DNA of 64,000 nucleotides from Chlorogloeopsis sp038404745 (GTDB lineage Bacteria; Cyanobacteriota; Cyanobacteriia; Cyanobacteriales; Nostocaceae). Shown here one piece after another: positions 18,861-26,809 of this stretch. The stretch is taken from positions 27,670 through 91,669 of the forward strand of contig NZ_JAYKTT020000087.1 of the NCBI RefSeq assembly GCF_038404745.2. Direction: 5' to 3'. Under the pieces are notes generated by a model. The model was given only the letters and a program-made list of their open reading frames with translations. It ran no database searches and had not been told where the DNA came from. Each line of letters opens with the position of its first letter. The stretch's first letter is position 1. The position numbers and the translations under genes were made by a program.

Positions 18861-19586
18861 ATGACAAATAAAAAATCATCAATCATTCGCCTAGAAAATA
18901 TCTTCAAAATTTACGGCAGTGGTGAAACAGAAGTAAAAGCACTCAACGATGTCAGCCTCGTTATCAACCAGGGTGAATATTGCTCGATTATGGGAGCATC
19001 TGGTTCTGGTAAATCTACAGCCATGAATATCATTGGCTGTTTGGATCGCCCCACATCAGGACATTATTACCTGGATAGCGTTGATGTGGCAAAAATGGAC
19101 GATACCGAATTGGCTCACATCCGCAACAAAAAAATCGGATTTGTTTTTCAGCAATTCCACCTTTTGCCGCAACTTACAGCCCTAGAAAATGTGATGTTGC
19201 CAATGGTATATGCTAGTGTCAAAGCTTCAGAAAGAAACGATCGCGCAACTGAAGCACTAAGGCGAGTGGGCTTAGAAAAACGCCTCCACAACAAACCCAC
19301 TCAACTTTCTGGTGGACAACAACAAAGAGTAGCGATCGCCCGTGCCATTGTCAACCGTCCTGTATTACTCTTAGCGGATGAGCCTACAGGTGCTCTTGAT
19401 TCGCGTACTACCCAAGAAGTATTAAATATCTTTGGCGAATTAAATGCTACTGGTATCACAGTGGTAATGGTAACTCACGAGCCAGATGTTGCCCGCCAAA
19501 CTCAACGTATTATCTGGTTTCGCGATGGTGAAGTTATACACTCTCACTTGACTCCGGCTGACTTGAGTCAGATGGCAGCATCCTAA
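18861..19586 (+). CDS. MacB/LolD-type ABC exporter ATPase
   Basis: The 241-residue ATPase has Walker A GASGSGKST, Q-loop FVFQQFHLLPQLT, signature LSGGQQQRVAIARA, Walker B LLLADEPTGALD and H-loop VTHEP. The IGCLDRPTSGHYYLD and ENVMLPMVYA stretches are typical of the MacB/LolD subfamily that pairs with FtsX-like permeases, so it should power the permease encoded at 17142. The 500 bp repeat spacer between the two genes may bring its own promoter. In contrast with the ATPase gene at 195, this one is intact. Confidence 0.93.
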   Translation: MTNKKSSIIRLENIFKIYGSGETEVKALNDVSLVINQGEYCSIMGASGSGKSTAMNIIGCLDRPTSGHYYLDSVDVAKMDDTELAHIRNKKIGFVFQQFHLLPQLTALENVMLPMVYASVKASERNDRATEALRRVGLEKRLHNKPTQLSGGQQQRVAIARAIVNRPVLLLADEPTGALDSRTTQEVLNIFGELNATGITVVMVTHEPDVARQTQRIIWFRDGEVIHSHLTPADLSQMAAS

Positions 19587-19652
19587 GTTTGATATACTAC
19601 AATTTTTGTAGTATTTTGTGTTACAATATTAGGTGTTGCTATTTTTGTGCGT

Positions 19653-20054
19653 ATGCTAACTTACAAACGCAATCTCGAAAATGTTGACTGGGAAGAGATG
19701 AAAGCAACTCTCAGTCAAGATAATTTCGATAATGGCAGAAGTCCTAAACAACTGCAGGAATCCTTTGCTAACAGTTATCGGACTTGTATAGCTTATGCAG
19801 GCGATCGCATTGTTGGAACTGCCCGCGTCTTATCTGATGGTGTTTGTAATGGTTATATAGTCGATGTATGGACATTTACACCTTATCGCCATCAAGGAAT
19901 TGCCAGCACAATGATGGAAATTCTATTAGCAGAATTACCAGGGCAGCATATCTGTTTATTTACGGATGATGCTATTAACTTTTACAAAAAAATTGGCTTT
20001 TCAGAAAAAGAAACCTGTCTGCAAATGGTAGTTGGTAAATGGTTGAATAAGTAG
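19653..20054 (+). CDS. GNAT family N-acetyltransferase
   Basis: The roughly 133-residue protein has a GNAT core: RTCIAYAGDRIVGTARVLSDG, the acetyl-CoA-binding motif VDVWTFTPYRHQGIASTMMEILL (with the R/Q-x-x-G-x-G/A pattern as RHQGIA) and the C-terminal LFTDDAINFYKKIGFSEKE. The acceptor substrate is unknown. GTG 19647 is an alternative start two codons earlier. It lies 66 bp after the exporter ATPase gene on the same strand, after a small AT-rich inverted repeat (CTACAATTTTTGTAG), so co-transcription is uncertain. Confidence 0.88.
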   Translation: MLTYKRNLENVDWEEMKATLSQDNFDNGRSPKQLQESFANSYRTCIAYAGDRIVGTARVLSDGVCNGYIVDVWTFTPYRHQGIASTMMEILLAELPGQHICLFTDDAINFYKKIGFSEKETCLQMVVGKWLNK

Positions 20055-20259
20055 TTGAACAACATTAAATTCACTTATGGAAACAGGCACTCTTGCAATA
20101 AGCAATAGAGAAACAATATGTATAATTAATTCTGTTTGAGTACTTAATAAAATCAATAAATAAAACAAGAACCGAATTTGTCAGAGGAGTTACATGGCAG
20201 TATCCTCACTTTTATGTAGTAGTTAGCGATCGGTGTTAAAAAACTATCTACTAACTACT

Positions 20260-20324
20260 GTACGGGCGGGTTTTATTAGTAATCTCTCAAGCTCACGAAA
20301 TATCTAAAATAAACCCGCCCCTAC
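20260..20324. repeat. MITE-like palindromic element, copy 2
   Basis: The ends GTACGGGCGGGTTT and AAACCCGCCCCTAC are near-perfect 14 bp inverted repeats. The interior differs from other copies (TTAGTAATCTCTCAAGCTCA), which shows that the ends are the conserved part. Flanking CTAACTACT heptamer-type repeats are present on both sides. It lies just after the stop of the carotenoid protein gene. Confidence 0.8.
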
Positions 20325-20335
20325 TAACTACTATC

Positions 20336-20866
20336 TTAAAGACTTGATGTTTTACCAGTTTCTGCTTGCGTTTCAATTGGCTTAACATCACTGTATCCCA
20401 TTTGACCTACAACTGTCCGCAATACAGACATTTGCTCTTCAAAATCCATTTTTTCTATTTGCGAAAGAAGATTATTAATTGCATCAGAAGCGTTGTAATC
20501 ATCTGGCATATCAACTACATCATCTCCCATAGCTTCCGCCCAAGCATACCAAATAAATAGCTGGTTGTTTTCCTTGAGAGCACCATAGGCACGAGAATGT
20601 TCTGTATTTTCACAGTTCACAATTTCTCGCATAATTTGTAATTGCTGTTCATCAGATAATTTGTAATAGTCGGCAAGTAATGTTGGTGCTAATTCTGGTT
20701 CTGCCGCAGACGGAGCAGCAGGAGTGATAGAGTCTCCCATTTTTTCATAAACAAAATATAACCAAGCTAGTTTGGCATCAGTATCCAATGTGTTAAAAGA
20801 TTCTACGGCTTTTTGAGTTTCTTCGCTTAGGGCTTGAGGCGCAGACTTATTGTAACCTGTAGTCAT
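20336..20866 (-). CDS. Helical carotenoid protein (OCP N-terminal-domain homologue)
   Basis: The 176-residue all-helical protein matches the N-terminal domain of the orange carotenoid protein. Blocks KLAWLYFVYEKMGDSITPAA and NQLFIWYAWAEAM correspond to the carotenoid tunnel. Relative to OCP numbering, Tyr44 is kept (Tyr40 here), Trp110 is kept (Trp106), Arg155 is kept (Arg150 in MSVLRTVV) and Trp41 is replaced by Tyr37. HCPs bind a keto-carotenoid and quench singlet oxygen or phycobilisome energy depending on clade; the clade is not resolved here. The tail after residue 155 is short and polar. It lies 2.5 kb from a second HCP on the other strand. Confidence 0.9.
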   Translation of the reverse strand: MTTGYNKSAPQALSEETQKAVESFNTLDTDAKLAWLYFVYEKMGDSITPAAPSAAEPELAPTLLADYYKLSDEQQLQIMREIVNCENTEHSRAYGALKENNQLFIWYAWAEAMGDDVVDMPDDYNASDAINNLLSQIEKMDFEEQMSVLRTVVGQMGYSDVKPIETQAETGKTSSL

Positions 20867-21084
20867 AAATTTTTTTCCTGAGTAATTTTACAGTCCCCAT
20901 TAAGGCGTAACAAAGTTGAAGAAGATGAATCGCCCTCCCCTAGAAAGAGGTTTGCAAATTTAATCTTGGTGCTTTTATCTATCCGTTAATAGAGGTGAAG
21001 AATCTATCTAGGGGTATCAAGGATGTATAGGTTCACTTTGATAGAATCTCGGCAGTGATAGAAAAATTACTAGAGAGGTTTATT

Positions 21085-21456
21085 ATGCCAGAAGAAATTA
21101 AGCCTAATGTTTCTCAAGCATCTACTGAAGATGCTAAATTAGCTGCCGAAAATATAGCTAGTGGTGAAGAGAAAGCTCCAAAAGTTGACATGGAAGCAGA
21201 TTACCAAGCTGCACAACAATTTAGTGTTAGTGAAATTGATCGCACAGGCGAAGGTGCAAAAGCAGCCGAAGCAGCAACTGCGCCTGAATATCAAATGCCT
21301 GAAGCGCAAGAGACGAAAACAGAAGCACAACCAACCGGCGATCCCGATGATTATCAAGAAATGGCTAAGGAGGTTGGCGGTTCAAGAGATCAAGGTGTAA
21401 CTAAAGTTGATGATGACTTATTAAAACAAGCTTTAGACAAAGGACAACCTAAGTAA
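21085..21456 (+). CDS. Small acidic, probably disordered protein
   Basis: The 123-residue product is rich in Glu, Ala, Lys and Gln, with no hydrophobic core: MPEEIKPNVSQASTEDAKL, AEAATAPEYQMPEAQETKTE and a Gly-Asp-rich end before DDDLLKQALDKGQPK. It is not recognised as a named family. ATG 21085 is chosen over the upstream in-frame start at 21055 because GAGAGG lies at 21073-21078. It sits divergent from the carotenoid protein gene, separated by about 220 bp. The composition suggests a flexible stress-related protein, but that is inference. Confidence 0.65.
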   Translation: MPEEIKPNVSQASTEDAKLAAENIASGEEKAPKVDMEADYQAAQQFSVSEIDRTGEGAKAAEAATAPEYQMPEAQETKTEAQPTGDPDDYQEMAKEVGGSRDQGVTKVDDDLLKQALDKGQPK

Positions 21457-21612
21457 GTTGGGAAAATAATTGAGAAGAACTCAGAATGCAGAACTCAGAA
21501 TATTCTGGCTTCTGACTTCTGACTTCTCTTGTCTGAGTTCTTTTTCCGGATTGTTTTAGTAGAGAAGCTGTGTATAGCGCTTGCCTAATTCTGTTAACCT
21601 AACTAGAAGCAA

Positions 21613-22248
21613 TTAACAACTATTAATCACTTCTAGCAGTTCACTGGGATGATGAATTAAAAAATAGGGGTTCTGCTTGGCTAATACTTCTGGCGAATTA
21701 AATCCCCAAGTTACTGCAATAACCTTGATATTGGCTTTTTTTGATGCTTCTATATCTCTGGTTTCATCTCCTACGTAAATAACTTCTTCGGATTTTATTT
21801 GTTTTTGTCTAAGAAGATTATTAATAATAGTTGTTTTACCAAAAATAGTTACTCCTGAATAAATAAATTCAAATAGCTCTTCTAAATCATTTATTTTTAG
21901 AAAATCTGTCACATTATCTTTGGAATTAGATGTGATAATCCCTAAACGATGACCTTCAGTTTTAAGTGCTGTCAATGCATCTTTGATTCCCGGAATTGGT
22001 TTCAATTCCGGTATTTTATTTTTTAATTCTCCTTTGACTCTTTTAACTAGAAAAGGTATTTTAAAAAGAGAAATACCTGAATAACTTATAATTTCTCTAG
22101 AAGTTAAGTTTCTCAACAGAGCTAGTTCTTCTGGAGTGATTTGTACATAGCCAAACTCTTTGGCTAAACGGTTCGCAATATTTACAAGCGCATCTACTGT
22201 GTCAGCAATCGTACCATCAAAATCAAAAATAATTACTTTTTGGATCAT
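21613..22248 (-). CDS. HAD-superfamily hydrolase (phosphoglycolate-phosphatase-like)
   Basis: The 211-residue HAD subfamily I protein has motif I DFDGTIADT (nucleophile Asp and acid/base Asp), motif II GIITSNS, motif III Lys in the GKTTIINNLL region and motif IV YVGDETRDIEASKKA. The helical cap between residues about 15 and 90 is the C1 type seen in phosphoglycolate phosphatase and beta-phosphoglucomutase relatives. The substrate is not fixed by these motifs. The start codon overlaps the stop of queG by 4 bp, so the two are a translationally coupled pair. Confidence 0.88.
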   Translation of the reverse strand: MIQKVIIFDFDGTIADTVDALVNIANRLAKEFGYVQITPEELALLRNLTSREIISYSGISLFKIPFLVKRVKGELKNKIPELKPIPGIKDALTALKTEGHRLGIITSNSKDNVTDFLKINDLEELFEFIYSGVTIFGKTTIINNLLRQKQIKSEEVIYVGDETRDIEASKKANIKVIAVTWGFNSPEVLAKQNPYFLIHHPSELLEVINSC

Positions 22249-23201
22249 TCTTGTACTAAGTAGAATGCGTCTAGATTAGCGCGGGCATTCCGTCGTAACA
22301 TTTCTGGCTTAATTCGCCGCAACGCTGATGCCGGAAATCTTTTATCCCACTCCCGATCTGAGATTTGCGCTAATTCTACCAGCTTAGGCGCAATATTCCC
22401 AGGATACGGTTGAAATTCTGTCACATCAGTTATGCGCGCAAAACGCTGATTCCAAGGACAAACGTCTTGGCAGATATCGCAACCAGCAACCCAGCCTTGC
22501 AAGTAAGGCGTTACTGTTTCTGGCAATTTTTCCTGTCGATTTTCAATCGTGTGATAGGCAATGCAGCGATTTGCATCAACAACAAACGGCTGGGTAATCG
22601 CACCTGTAGGACAAGCTTGCATACAACGAGTACAGGTACCACAATGTTCTGTATGAGGAGTATCTGGGTTTAATTCTAAATTTGTCAAAATCTCTCCCAA
22701 AAATACCCAAGAGCCAAATTCCCGCGTAATCACATTACCATTTTTAGCAATCCAACCAATACCCGCTCGTTGCGCCCATACTTTATCTTGGATCGGCCCT
22801 GTATCTGCATAATAACGAGCTTGAATGTCTCCACTTAGTCCTTGCAACCAACAAGAGAACGCTTTTAGTTTTTTGTGCATAACTTTGTGATAATCTCGCC
22901 CCCAGGCATAACGGGAAATTTTGCCATACTCCTTGCCTTCCGGACGTTGATGAGATGTGTAGTAGTTGAGAGCAACACAGATTAGCGATCGCGCTTCACT
23001 CATTACCAACTTAATATCTTGACGCTTAGGGGAAGCCATCCACTCCATGTCAGCGTGATAACCCAGCGCTATCCATGCTTGCAACCGTTGCTTTTCTGTA
23101 TTTTCTACTTCACCTATAGCAGCTATTCCTACCTTATGAAATCCCAGTTCTAAGGCTTTTTGTTTGACCTCATTGCTGCTTGTTCCCAAAAATTGATTCA
23201 T
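22245..23201 (-). CDS. queG: Epoxyqueuosine reductase QueG
   Basis: QueG performs the last step of queuosine synthesis, reducing epoxyqueuosine in tRNA with cobalamin and two [4Fe-4S] clusters. The 318-residue protein has the N-terminal cobalamin-binding part (ARYYADTGPIQDKVWAQRAGIGWIAKNGNVI, with the catalytic Asp in the DTGP segment) and ferredoxin motifs CGTCTRCMQACPTGAI and CDICQDVCPWN. The length is typical once the HEAT-repeat extension is absent. cobD, a cobalamin pathway gene, lies elsewhere in the window, in keeping with the cofactor need. Confidence 0.95.
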   Translation of the reverse strand: MNQFLGTSSNEVKQKALELGFHKVGIAAIGEVENTEKQRLQAWIALGYHADMEWMASPKRQDIKLVMSEARSLICVALNYYTSHQRPEGKEYGKISRYAWGRDYHKVMHKKLKAFSCWLQGLSGDIQARYYADTGPIQDKVWAQRAGIGWIAKNGNVITREFGSWVFLGEILTNLELNPDTPHTEHCGTCTRCMQACPTGAITQPFVVDANRCIAYHTIENRQEKLPETVTPYLQGWVAGCDICQDVCPWNQRFARITDVTEFQPYPGNIAPKLVELAQISDREWDKRFPASALRRIKPEMLRRNARANLDAFYLVQE

Positions 23202-23405
23202 TTATCTTATAAAAGTTTGCCAGAAAAGCGGCACCTAAATTATATACTATTCTCTCAATGCATACATTTGCTCTTTTTTGGCTATTGTATTTGTAAAATT
23301 TATTTGCAATTTGTAAAGAAGTAATGCAAGATTGAATCGGGAGTAAAAAATATCCTCTCAGTAACTCCCAGCGTACTGAACTAGATCGACTGTGGAGACA
23401 AAATT

Positions 23406-23918
23406 ATGACATTCGCCGCTGATTCAACTCAAAGTTTTTTCTCTAGTGCTTTCAGCACCCAAAGTGACGCTGTTGCAGCCACTATAGCTGTATTTACCAG
23501 CTTGAGCGTAGACGATCAACTGGCTGTACTTTGGTATGCCTACACCGAAATGGGACGTTCGATTACACCCGCTGCCACAGGTGCTGCCCGTTTACAGTTA
23601 GCCGAAGGTTTATTAAATCAAATTAAGCAAATGTCTCATGCAGAGCAGTTACAAGTAATGCGCGACTTGGCTGCCAAGAAAAATACACAGTTTTCCCGTT
23701 CCTATGGTGTTTTGAGTGCTAACACCAAGTTGGCTTTCTGGTATGAATTATCCGAGCTGATGGTTAAGGGTTTTGTTGTACCCATGCCACCAAACTATCA
23801 ACTCTCTCGTGATGGTGTACAGGTATTGGAAACACTCAAGCAACTAGATTTCGGTCAACAAATAACCGTTCTTCGTAAGGTTGTTACCGATATGGGTGTT
23901 GATCCACTAGCTGACTAA
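23406..23918 (+). CDS. Helical carotenoid protein, HCP4-like
   Basis: The 170-residue protein is very close to the OCP N-terminal domain: MTFAADSTQSFFSSAF start, VLWYAYTEMGRSITPAATGA, KLAFWYELSELMVKGFVVPM and QITVLRKVVTDMG. OCP positions Trp41, Tyr44, Trp110 and Arg155 are all kept (Trp43, Tyr46, Trp112, Arg157). Together with the downstream C-terminal-domain homologue gene, this is the arrangement known for HCP4 and CTDH in Anabaena, where the pair can rebuild an OCP-like, light-responsive complex. Arg157 is the residue that would salt-bridge to such a partner. The gene ends in a strong terminator. Confidence 0.92.
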   Translation: MTFAADSTQSFFSSAFSTQSDAVAATIAVFTSLSVDDQLAVLWYAYTEMGRSITPAATGAARLQLAEGLLNQIKQMSHAEQLQVMRDLAAKKNTQFSRSYGVLSANTKLAFWYELSELMVKGFVVPMPPNYQLSRDGVQVLETLKQLDFGQQITVLRKVVTDMGVDPLAD

Positions 23919-23954
23919 TCAGTTTGTAAAACTCCCCTTATTTCCAACACAAAT

Positions 23955-24005
23955 TGCTCTTTATATTTTCCTATTTCCTGGAAAGAATATAAGGAGCATT
24001 TTTTA
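23955..24005 (+). terminator. Terminator after the HCP4-like gene
   Basis: TGCTCTTTATATTTTCC pairs imperfectly with GGAAAGAATATAAGGAGCA (ending at 23998), and the hairpin is followed by six T residues. It begins 37 bp after the stop codon. Confidence 0.75.
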
Positions 24006-24063
24006 TCTCACGCAGAGGAGCGGAGGGGCAGAGGAAATGGGGAGAACTACTAACCACTTATTG

Positions 24064-24170
24064 TACAGACGGGATTAATCGCGTCTGTACCCACTAACCA
24101 CTGTACGGGCGGGTTTAGAAGACAAATTCTCAGTTTGAACGGCAAGATTATCAGCAAAACCCTCCCCTAC
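24064..24170. repeat. Small hairpin and MITE-like element, copy 3
   Basis: 24064-24090 is a palindrome with arms GTACAGACG and CGTCTGTAC. It is followed by a copy of the palindromic element at 24103-24170 (GTACGGGCGGGTTT to AAACCCTCCCCTAC, opposite in orientation to copies 1, 5 and 6). Both lie between the HCP4-like gene and its probable partner gene at 24260, which they push apart. Confidence 0.75.
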
Positions 24171-24259
24171 CAACCAACAAAAAATACATCTTCAGCAGCA
24201 AGCTTTAAATCGACTGTTACCTGTAAGTTGATGTAAATATAATATTCTGGAGTTATATT

Positions 24260-24694
24260 ATGCTTTCATCGCAATCGTCAAAATCTGTAGATGATTTAGG
24301 AGATTTCACGATTGAGGGGATTAACGAACCAACCGTACTGCAATATTTTCAATCCTTAAATGCAGGGGAATTTGATGCAACTGCTGCTTTATTTGCAGAA
24401 GATGGTACTATGCATCCACCTTTTGAATCTGGAATTATTGGACAAGATGTGATCGCTACTTACCTCAAGCAAGAAGCACAAGATATTAAAGCTTATCCCC
24501 GCCAAGGAATAGTCGAAACTCTGGAAAATGGGGAAAATGGACAGATACAAATTCAAGTAACAGGCAAAGCGCAAACTTCTTGGTGTGGTGTCAACGTTTT
24601 ATGGCAGTTTATCCTCAACCAACAAAAGCAAATTCTTTACATCAAAATTAAACTTCTAGCCTCTCCACGCGAGTTACTAAATTTACGGCGATAA
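24260..24694 (+). CDS. OCP C-terminal-domain homologue (CTDH, NTF2-like)
   Basis: The 144-residue NTF2-fold protein is homologous to the regulatory C-terminal domain of OCP: FTIEGINEPTVLQYFQSLNA, MHPPFESGIIGQDVI, QIQVTGKAQTSW and LLASPRELLNLRR. The OCP carotenoid hydrogen-bonding residues Tyr201 and Trp288 are kept (Tyr29, Trp115). Cys109 follows Trp108 at the spot where OCP has Phe; in the Anabaena CTDH a cysteine here allows a disulphide-linked dimer. CTDHs carry carotenoid, load HCPs and can quench singlet oxygen. It probably works with the HCP4-like protein at 23406, from which it is separated by a terminator and repeats. Confidence 0.92.
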   Translation: MLSSQSSKSVDDLGDFTIEGINEPTVLQYFQSLNAGEFDATAALFAEDGTMHPPFESGIIGQDVIATYLKQEAQDIKAYPRQGIVETLENGENGQIQIQVTGKAQTSWCGVNVLWQFILNQQKQILYIKIKLLASPRELLNLRR

Positions 24695-24777
24695 AAAATA
24701 AATTAGTAGTTAAATGAATTAACTACTAACCACTAACCAATAATTATTAGCCACTAGCCACTAACCACTAACAATTC

Positions 24778-25218
24778 TTAACTCTTACTAGCTGCCACTT
24801 GCTGAAAGGATTGCATTAGTAATCTCCGTCCTAACTCAATGTCTTTAGGAGCACACTGCCAATCAGGATGCGCAGTCATTAAAAGACTGTTTAGAGTTTC
24901 TTGATCGAACAAATGCCAGACAGGGGCATTATTAATTTCAGATTCTATAGCGTAGCAATTAGAAGCAATACAGCGAATTATGCAAGTTTTATTAATTCTA
25001 GCCAAGGTCATTTGCTCTCCTGGCTGTAACGAGCGAAATTGCTGGATAATTTGCTTCAATTCATTTTTGGAAGAAACCGTTAACCCAGGAAGCGATACTG
25101 TTAGATTTTTGTCTCCATTTACCGTAATCCAATACTGACGATTAGGATCTATTCCTTCTAGCCAAGGTAGTTCATCATCAAGGCGATAGCGTGGTGACAA
25201 ACAAAAGAAGGCTTCCAT
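24778..25218 (-). CDS. Hypothetical protein, likely conserved in cyanobacteria
   Basis: The 146-residue protein is not recognised. It starts MEAFFCLSPRYRLDDELPWL, has a beta-rich middle (YWITVNGDKNLTVSLPGLTVSS, TCIIRCIASNCYAIESE) and a helical C-terminus (IELGRRLLMQSFQQVAASKS). Five cysteines are spread through it (CLSP, TCIIRCIASNC, WQCAP). There is no signal peptide or membrane helix. TTG 25224 is a possible earlier start; ATG 25218 is preferred. It converges with the CTDH gene across 83 bp filled with CTAACCA-type heptamers. Confidence 0.6.
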   Translation of the reverse strand: MEAFFCLSPRYRLDDELPWLEGIDPNRQYWITVNGDKNLTVSLPGLTVSSKNELKQIIQQFRSLQPGEQMTLARINKTCIIRCIASNCYAIESEINNAPVWHLFDQETLNSLLMTAHPDWQCAPKDIELGRRLLMQSFQQVAASKS

Positions 25219-25761
25219 AAGCAATAATTAAACTTATTATTTAATACTTAAGTGACATCAATGCTGGACACTTTTTACAGTGTTCACTGTCGTAATTATG
25301 ACAACTAACACCATTAAGACAAGTTAAATTTTTTGATTCACTGCTAATGCCTTAACTAATGTCTTATGACTGGAAAGCAAGCTCCTATATAAGCTGTTTT
25401 GTTTTAGGAGTTGTGCTTCAGCAAAATTGGCAAGAGCTAATCACTGTATTTAATATGTGATAACTCTCAACTATAAATCAAATAAATTTAGCAAATGTTA
25501 TTATTTTGCTTAACAGTTCTTCATAAGACTAAGAATTTTAAGCTCTAACTAAGTTTAAAAGATGAAATTTAAAGTGTTAGTTTATACTAACTGTAGTTAA
25601 CTTTTATTTTTAAACATCTAGGTATATTCTTATATATAAATATAGAGGAGAGCTTTAATTCTTGATCAGTACTTAACCCAATATTATTATCAGTAACATA
25701 TAACACATTAAGCCTGGAATCTTAATCCCAGGCTTACACTAACTAGTGATGATTCGCAAAG
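25219..25761. other. AT-rich intergenic region with a terminator-like hairpin
   Basis: No gene is seen. At 25710-25735 the arms AAGCCTGG and CCAGGCTT form a hairpin 27 bp after the stop of the leftward gene at 25762, and probably terminate it. The remainder is the upstream region of the gene ending at 24778. Confidence 0.5.
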
Positions 25762-26004
25762 TTACATCTTACCTTTCTGCATTACTTCTTGAAGATGGTG
25801 GCGAATTTCCTGTGCTTGCTCAATATCAGACTGACGCAATTTTTGGAACAACTCTACACAAGGCTGAGAGCCAGCTTCCTGCGCATCTTGGATATAGTTA
25901 TCGTAAGCTTTAATTGCTTCGCCTTTATTTTGCAACACGGTGAGAAAGTCATACTCTAGGTTGCTAATAGGATTTTGAGACTGTTTATCCGCAGTTTGAG
26001 TCAT
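25762..26004 (-). CDS. Small helical hypothetical protein
   Basis: The 80-residue protein is predicted helical and charged: NLEYDFLTVLQNKGEAIKAY, DAQEAGSQPCVELFQKLRQS, EIRHHLQEVMQKGKM. The long amphipathic helices with paired Glu/His resemble small four-helix-bundle stress proteins, but no metal-binding signature is complete. A good ribosome site (GAGGG about 10 bp upstream of the ATG) supports translation. Not recognised further; a stress role would be a guess. Confidence 0.6.
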   Translation of the reverse strand: MTQTADKQSQNPISNLEYDFLTVLQNKGEAIKAYDNYIQDAQEAGSQPCVELFQKLRQSDIEQAQEIRHHLQEVMQKGKM

Positions 26005-26179
26005 AGATTCTACCCTCTTTTAAGTTTTCTACTTCTCTTCTACCTTTCCTCAAACAGGCATTCATCTGTCGAAAAGCGTATGCAAGAATACAACTAAAGT
26101 GTAGGCATGAAAAAATCATGCTGAGTCTTGATGCGCTAATTTGTAGCGTGAAGGTAATATTTTGTCTATCTTCAGGTAT

Positions 26180-26719
26180 TCAACCAAACTCTTCAGACTG
26201 ACGAGAATGCTCCAATTCAAAATCTTTTTGCTTTTGGTTTTCTTCAAGATAGACAATCGGGCAAAATTTGGTGTTCGCGCTCATGCAATCCATATGTGGT
26301 GTTTTAGCACATACAATTAATAACGCACCCAAAATAAATAATAAGCCGCAAATTGATGCAGCCTTAATCCAAGAAATTTCTAATGCTCCGTGAACAACCA
26401 CCTCTCGGAGCACGGATACAATTGTTATCTCAACGGCTACGCCTACAGCAATGCTGTGTTCCTGTAAGTAAACCATTAACAATCGAAAAAGCTCAACCAA
26501 AATCAAGATGAACAGGATTTTGGCAGTCACAAGTTTATAGTCAAATTGTTGTGTAAGGGCAATAAATATTCCCCACAACTGCATAAACATAAGAGCAAAT
26601 AAACTAAAACAGAGGACAATCACGATTAAATCTTGGAAAGCCTCCATGTTGCGGACAAGCCAATGTCGGTTCAGCCAGCGATCGCATAACAAAAATTGGC
26701 TTTTAGAACGCTTTCTCAT
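26180..26719 (-). CDS. PsiE-family (phosphate-starvation-inducible E) membrane protein
   Basis: The 179-residue protein has a basic N-terminus (MRKRSKSQFLL...) and four membrane helices (roughly residues 26-50, 60-80, 95-113 and 120-142). The PsiE-like block YLQEHSIAVGVAVEITIVSVLREVV is present. The name comes from E. coli; the molecular function is unknown. The frame stays open to a GTG at 26776, which would add 19 residues; ATG 26719 is chosen because cyanobacterial relatives begin with a short basic stretch before WLNRHWLVRNMEAFQ. The C-terminus is charged and cytoplasmic. Confidence 0.78.
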   Translation of the reverse strand: MRKRSKSQFLLCDRWLNRHWLVRNMEAFQDLIVIVLCFSLFALMFMQLWGIFIALTQQFDYKLVTAKILFILILVELFRLLMVYLQEHSIAVGVAVEITIVSVLREVVVHGALEISWIKAASICGLLFILGALLIVCAKTPHMDCMSANTKFCPIVYLEENQKQKDFELEHSRQSEEFG

Positions 26720-26809
26720 GAATTTTCCATTGGTACTGGGACAATTTCTGAACACACCAGCGAGTTTACCCAACACCTTCTATTTTGATTGATTCTGAAA
26801 TATTGTGCC

